Source of the DNA: Mesorhizobium sp. B2-3-12
GTDB lineage: Bacteria > Pseudomonadota > Alphaproteobacteria > Rhizobiales > Rhizobiaceae
Reading direction: 5' to 3'
Assembly: GCF_006442205.1 (NCBI RefSeq)
Contig: NZ_VFVR01000014.1
Location: forward strand, 38,423 to 102,422
DNA length: 64,000 nt
Shown here: positions 60,025 through 64,000 of the stretch, piece by piece
Numbering within the stretch: the first letter of the stretch is position 1
How the letters are laid out: every line of letters starts with the position of its first letter
Notes under the pieces: model-generated
What the model was told of the DNA's origin: nothing
Database searches by the model: none
What the model saw: the letters and a program-made list of their open reading frames with translations, nothing else
Program-made: the position numbers and the translations under genes

Positions 60025-60299
60025 TGTCCTTCCTCCCTTGCCGCAGCCATGAGCGGCAGCCTGCCCGTGCGGCCCCCCTGCCGCCCGGCGATTCCTCCGC
60101 AGCCTTGAGCCGGCTGCCTCCCACAAGACCATTGCGGCTCGAGGCGGCAGGGGCAATTTCGATTTTCTGATGCGCTGTGCAGTTCGGTCCGGACGCGTCG
60201 GCGGACCGCCGCAAATCGGCTGGCGCGCCTTGCCCGAGGGAACTTTTCGCCGTCCGATGATTTGGATATAGATGGAGTCCGAACAGAAGGGTGTTTGCG

Positions 60300-60575
60300 A
60301 TGACGATCAAACGGTTGGCGATCTGCGCTGTTGCTCTGGCAATGGGTTGCGGCATGTCCTCTTCGGCATTGGCCGGGTCCAAGCATCGTCATCATCAGGG
60401 CGATCAGGAGCGCTACGTTCCCGCCGATGACGATCTCATCGACTTCCTGTTCGGCGGCCCGCGTTATTACGACCAGCAGCTGTTCACGACGGCCGCCGGG
60501 GCCTGCTCCTACCACCGGACAGGACCGGACGGCTTTGCGATAAATAAGATCAACGACCACCATTGCGGGAAGTGA
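60300..60575 (+). CDS. Small secreted protein of unknown function
   Basis: The 91-residue protein has a signal peptide (MTIKRLAICAVALAMGCGMSSSALA), a His-rich segment (SKHRHHQGDQERY) and two later cysteines (AGACSYHRTG, DHHCGK). The spread of His and Cys could bind metal, but no family is recognised. AGAAGGG precedes the ATG. The ABC operon is divergent. Confidence 0.65.
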   Translation: MTIKRLAICAVALAMGCGMSSSALAGSKHRHHQGDQERYVPADDDLIDFLFGGPRYYDQQLFTTAAGACSYHRTGPDGFAINKINDHHCGK

Positions 60576-60771
60576 TCGGCTGACGCTCGCCGGCCATCAG
60601 GCCGGCACGTTGCGAACGCGACACGGTCCACTGGCGCGGACACGCGTCCGGCTTGGCGCTATCCTGAACGACCGGCCATTACCTCCCGAGCATACCGGCC
60701 GATCATTGCCGCCGGCCATTGCGAATTGGCGATTTCACGTTATGATGAAAATCTCCAATCATGAGGCTCAT

Positions 60772-61920
60772 ATGAAGAAAAACTCCAAAACTGTCGTTGT
60801 CGAAGCGGCGACGACAGGGGATGCCCCTAAGATCGCGCGGCTGATGAGCTGGGCCTTCGGCTTCGGCAAGGCGCGATCGGACGAATACATCGCCCATGTC
60901 GGCCTCGGCTCGCTCAGGCTGCTGCGCGGCGAAAGCGGGCAGCCGGAGGCCTGCGCGGCGCTGCTCGAGACCGCGCATGTCTTCCATGGCAAGCCGGTGC
61001 CGGCGGCCAACATCGCGCATGTGGCGATCGCGCCGGAGCGTCGCGGGCAGGGGCTGGCGGTGCCTTTTGTCGACGCGCTGTGCGCCCAGGCCCTGGGCAA
61101 AGGGGCTGCCATCGCCACGCTGTTCGCCTCGACGCGGCCGGTCTACCGCAAGAGCGGCTTCGAGCTCGCCGGCCACGAGATCGTCTACGAAGCCGAGACG
61201 TCAAGCCTGCCGGCCGCAAGCAAGCTCGGCTTCGAGCGCGTCGAGCTCAGCGATCCGCGCCTTGCCGTTGCCTATGCCGCCAAGGCGGGTCGCGAGGCTG
61301 GGCTGCTCAGCCGTGGTGCCGCGCATTGGAACGAGCTGCGGCGGGAGCCGACCGATTCCCTCGCCGCCTATCTTGCCGAAAGCGAGGCGGCCTATCTGAT
61401 CCTGGACATGGGCGACGAGGCCTGCCTCCTGGTCCGCGACTGGCATGCCGCTTCCTCGGAAGCCGCGCAGGGCGTGCTTTCGTTCCTGGCCAGGTTCCGC
61501 TCGGTCTATCCGGTCGTGCGCTGGCATGGCGGCCCGCAGGATGATCTGGTGGCGGCGATGCCGGACAAGGGCTGGCGTCTCGCCCATCAGGAGGAATGGC
61601 TGTTGCGGGTGCTCGATCCGGCCGCGGCGCTCCGCCAGCGCGGCTACCATGTCGACAATATGAGGCTTGCGCTGCGCATCGGACCCGCTGAGGCGGCGCT
61701 GGAGATCGGGATCAGGGATGGCGTGGTCGAGGTCCGCGAGGCAACCGGAGGCAGCCCGACGATTGCCGTGCAGGCGCCGGCCTTCGTGCAGATATTCACG
61801 GGCTTTCGCAGCGCCTCGAAACTGGCGCAGTATGGCCAGGTGACCGGCGATGCGGCTGATATACGTTTGTGTGATCAGCTGTTTGCCGGACCGCCGCCTT
61901 GGGTGGCGGAGCACTTCTAG
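60772..61920 (+). CDS. GNAT acetyltransferase, Eis-like
   Basis: The 382-residue protein has an N-terminal GNAT domain (IAHVAIAPERRGQGLAVPFVDALCAQA, STRPVYRKSGFE), a second GNAT-like domain, and a C-terminal SCP2-like region (QAPAFVQIFTGFRSASKLAQYGQ), the three-part layout of Eis proteins. Eis enzymes acetylate amines, including aminoglycosides; the substrate here is unknown. The ATG at 60772 follows GAGG. Confidence 0.87.
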   Translation: MKKNSKTVVVEAATTGDAPKIARLMSWAFGFGKARSDEYIAHVGLGSLRLLRGESGQPEACAALLETAHVFHGKPVPAANIAHVAIAPERRGQGLAVPFVDALCAQALGKGAAIATLFASTRPVYRKSGFELAGHEIVYEAETSSLPAASKLGFERVELSDPRLAVAYAAKAGREAGLLSRGAAHWNELRREPTDSLAAYLAESEAAYLILDMGDEACLLVRDWHAASSEAAQGVLSFLARFRSVYPVVRWHGGPQDDLVAAMPDKGWRLAHQEEWLLRVLDPAAALRQRGYHVDNMRLALRIGPAEAALEIGIRDGVVEVREATGGSPTIAVQAPAFVQIFTGFRSASKLAQYGQVTGDAADIRLCDQLFAGPPPWVAEHF

Positions 61921-61934
61921 GAACAGGGAAATCC

Positions 61935-62762
61935 ATGACACATGCGCTTATTGCCTCGCTGAGGGCGGCGGCGGGAGACATGACGCCGGCGCTGGCGCGC
62001 GTCGCCGAGACGGTGCTGGCGCAGCCCGACGCGACCTTGCGCCAGAGCATCACCGAACTCGCCGAGGCCTCAGCCTCGTCCGAAGCCAGCGTCATGCGCT
62101 TTTGCCGCGACCAGGGTTTCACCGGCTTCCAGGATTTCAAGCTGGCGCTGGCCAAGGAACTGGCCACCGACGAGCGGGCAAGGGACATCGGCTTGCCGAC
62201 CGACGATATCCAGCGGCTGGTGGAAACCGCCATCATCTCGCTGCGCGAAACCGAGCAGCTGATTGTCCGGGAAGACATCGCCACGGCCTCGCGGCAGCTG
62301 CTGGCGGCGACGGCGATCGACTGCTTCGGTATCGCCGCTTCCGCGATCACGGCGCAATACCTCGCCTACAAGATGACCCGCATCGGCAAGCTCAGCCGTG
62401 CGCTGGGTGACGCGCATCTGGCGGTGATGGCCGCGGGAACCACGCAGAAGGGCGCCGTGCAGGTGGTCATTTCGAGTTCGGGCTCGACCATAGACGCGGT
62501 GCGCATCGCCGAACTCGCCCGCTCGCAAGGCGCCTTCGTCATCGGCATCTCCAACCGCTCGAAGAGCCCGCTGGTCGCCGCCTGCGACCTCGCCCTGATC
62601 GCGTCCTGGCCGGAGACGCCGCTGACCGGCGGCGCGTTTCCGTCGAAGATCAGCCAGCTTTTGATCGTCGATGCGCTGGCGGCCGAGATGATGCGGCAGG
62701 ATCCGGCGCGGCTCACGCTGCTCGGCCGCACGGCGGAGGTCGTGAGTGACCGCAGCTTCTGA
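61935..62762 (+). CDS. RpiR/MurR-family regulator
   Basis: The 275-residue protein has an N-terminal RpiR HTH (QSITELAEASASSEASVMRFCRDQGFTGFQDFKLALAKEL) and a SIS sugar-phosphate domain (AVQVVISSSGSTIDAVRIAELARSQGAFVIGIS). It probably controls the amino-sugar genes that follow. It starts 14 bases after the Eis-like gene, and nanK overlaps its end by 17 bases. Confidence 0.92.
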   Translation: MTHALIASLRAAAGDMTPALARVAETVLAQPDATLRQSITELAEASASSEASVMRFCRDQGFTGFQDFKLALAKELATDERARDIGLPTDDIQRLVETAIISLRETEQLIVREDIATASRQLLAATAIDCFGIAASAITAQYLAYKMTRIGKLSRALGDAHLAVMAAGTTQKGAVQVVISSSGSTIDAVRIAELARSQGAFVIGISNRSKSPLVAACDLALIASWPETPLTGGAFPSKISQLLIVDALAAEMMRQDPARLTLLGRTAEVVSDRSF

Positions 62763-63654
62763 CCGTGCGGTGTTTGCCCCGGTTCTTGCCATCGACATCG
62801 GCGGAACCAAGATCGCCGCGGCCGAAGTGCAGGGTGGACGGTTGCACGACAGGCGCCAGACGGCGACGCCAAGGACGGGCAGGGGCGACGATCTGGTCGC
62901 GGCCATAGCCGCGCTTGTGCCCAGGCACGCGCCAAGCGCCGTCGCCGTCGCCACCACCGGCATCGTGCGCGACGGCGCGCTGACCGCGCTCAACCCGGAT
63001 ACCTTGCCGATCGAGAACGGCTACCCGCTGGCCGACGCGCTGGAAAGCGCGCTCGGCGTGCCGCCGCTCGTCGTCAACGATGCCCAGGCGGCTGCCTGGG
63101 CCGAATTCTCCGTCGGCGCCGGCCGGGGTTTTCGCAATTTCGCATTCTTCACGGTTTCCACCGGCATTGGCTGCGGTCTGGTGATCGACGGCCGCCTGCA
63201 GACCGGCGCCACGGGGCTCGCCGGCCATGCCGGGCACATGACGTCCGATCCCGGCGGCGTGATCTGCGGCTGTGGCCGGCGCGGCTGCCTGGAGACGGTT
63301 GCATCCGGTACGGCGCTTGCTCGCCGCGGCAGCGAGCGGCTCGGCCGTCCGGTCGGCGCGCCGGACCTGTTCGCGGCCGCCAATCAAGGCGATGGCCGCG
63401 CCGCCGAGGTGATCGCCTCCGCCGTCGACGCGCTGGTCAACGGCTTCGCCGACCTGACGGCCGCCGTCGACATCGATTGCTTCGCGGTCGGCGGCGGCGT
63501 CGGGCTGGCGCAGGGTTTCATCGAGGCCCTGCGGGCGCGTTCCCTGCGGCTTCCGGCCGTCTTCCAGCGCCCGATCATTGCCGCGCAGGCCGGCGCCGAT
63601 GCGGGTCTGCTGGGGGTGGCGCTGCTCTATGACGGAAATTTTCATCTAAAATAG
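62746..63654 (+). CDS. nanK: ROK-family N-acylmannosamine kinase
   Basis: The 302-residue protein has the ROK ATP motif LAIDIGGTKIAAAEV, a GLAGHAGHM region and the zinc motif CGCGRRGCLETVASG. Together with nanE downstream it suggests phosphorylation of N-acetylmannosamine in sialic-acid or amino-sugar breakdown. The start is GTG at 62746, inside the end of the rpiR-type gene. Confidence 0.88.
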   Translation: MTAASDRAVFAPVLAIDIGGTKIAAAEVQGGRLHDRRQTATPRTGRGDDLVAAIAALVPRHAPSAVAVATTGIVRDGALTALNPDTLPIENGYPLADALESALGVPPLVVNDAQAAAWAEFSVGAGRGFRNFAFFTVSTGIGCGLVIDGRLQTGATGLAGHAGHMTSDPGGVICGCGRRGCLETVASGTALARRGSERLGRPVGAPDLFAAANQGDGRAAEVIASAVDALVNGFADLTAAVDIDCFAVGGGVGLAQGFIEALRARSLRLPAVFQRPIIAAQAGADAGLLGVALLYDGNFHLK

Positions 63655-63718
63655 TTTCTTGACAAAAAGCATCATCCGCGATTGATTGCAGGGGTAACGC
63701 TCGAAGGAGAAGCCCCAG

Positions 63719-63928
63719 GTGCAAGGCGATGTGCTCGCTCAGCTCGATGGAACGCTGGTCGTCTCGTGCCAGGCGGAATCCGGCATGCCGCTCGACGCTC
63801 CCGAGCACATTGCCGCCATTGCCCGCTCGGTCGTTCTTGGCGGCGCGACCGGGGTGCGCATCGAGGGTGTGGCAAACATGGAAGCCGTGCGCCGGCGGGT
63901 CAGCGTTCCCATCATCGGACTGATCAAG
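63719..63928 (+). pseudogene. nanE: NanE (N-acetylmannosamine-6-phosphate 2-epimerase), N-terminal part, broken by an inversion
   Basis: From GTG at 63719 (AAGGAG upstream) the frame reads VQGDVLAQLDGTLVVSCQAE, then GATGVRIEGV and VSVPIIGLIK, which matches NanE up to the point where RDxxxSPVxITP is expected. At 63929 the similarity stops abruptly. The next 72 bases encode LADVASIIDAGADIVALDAT on the minus strand, the following NanE segment in reverse orientation. The gene as given cannot make a normal enzyme. See findings. Confidence 0.85.
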
Positions 63929-64000
63929 GCGCGGCCGGCTGGTGGCATCCAGCGCCACGATGTCGGCACCGGCGTCGATGATCGATGCGACATCGGCAAG
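63929..64000 (-). other. Inverted piece of nanE
   Basis: Read from 64000 leftward, the 24 codons give LADVASIIDAGADIVALDAT followed by SRPR, the barrel segment of NanE with the conserved AGADI(I/V)A(L/F)DAT motif. It is in reverse orientation to the first part of the gene and continues beyond the window. Confidence 0.85.

Noticed and set aside
63659..63687. TTGACA at 63659 as the promoter of nanE
   Set aside because: The -35 box is perfect, but the matching -10 (TTGATT) is poor. The gene may be read from the rpiR-nanK operon, so I did not list it.

Overview
The window looks like a chromosomal segment of a Mesorhizobium-type alphaproteobacterium (Hyphomicrobiales). The support is high GC content, the dnaG-rpoD order, a primary sigma factor with an acidic insertion, many LysR/TetR/CUT2-ABC genes, a BP26-like SIMPL protein, a UPF0260 protein, and several families of hairpin-rich intergenic repeats of the kind common in mesorhizobia. 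No prophage, transposase, CRISPR array or integrase is visible. The genus is inferred, not proven.

Layout. 1-9900: the 5' end of a Na/Pi cotransporter gene, an RcnB-like secreted protein, a higBA toxin-antitoxin pair, dnaG and rpoD, a TauD-like dioxygenase, small stress or redox proteins, and a YqjI-like PadR regulator with two operators. 9900-25400: a TetR-controlled pspA/yiaA membrane-stress module with hlyU, a methyltransferase beside a GGDEF-EAL protein, an MFS transporter, a hydrolase-cupin pair, a short trimeric autotransporter adhesin, an Lrp regulator with azlCD, and azoR opposite a LysR gene. 25400-34000: an RND efflux pump divergent from a TetR gene, followed by a FabF-like ketosynthase and an SDR. 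A hidden 31-residue RiPP-precursor-like gene follows, then a TetR/VOC divergent pair with twin operators.

34000-47400: a 955-residue patatin-like lipase whose catalytic residues are split by a membrane domain; an HtrA-type protease facing a protease-dead HtrA paralogue with a LuxR regulator; vapBC; an SDR; yqhA; a repeat-rich OmpA-family protein; small secreted proteins; a SIMPL protein; and a tRNA with anticodon CAU that is probably tRNA-Ile2. 47400-61000: hydroxy-acid and aldehyde oxidation genes with a LysR regulator, then a five-gene CUT2 sugar ABC operon in which one permease is fused to an SMP-30/strictosidine-synthase-like beta-propeller and a second propeller protein is encoded separately. 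61000-64000: an Eis-like acetyltransferase, then rpiR-nanK-nanE for amino-sugar metabolism.

The observations I rate highest are these. (1) An orphan RiPP-precursor-like gene lies at 32647-32742. (2) nanE is interrupted at 63928/63929, beyond which the DNA encodes the next part of NanE on the opposite strand, so it is either a real inversion or an assembly error. (3) A pseudo-HtrA has lost all three catalytic residues. (4) A concentric double palindrome controls an RND pump next to a spare ketosynthase. (5) A permease is fused to a beta-propeller. (6) Several regulator genes have multi-copy operators that can be read directly.
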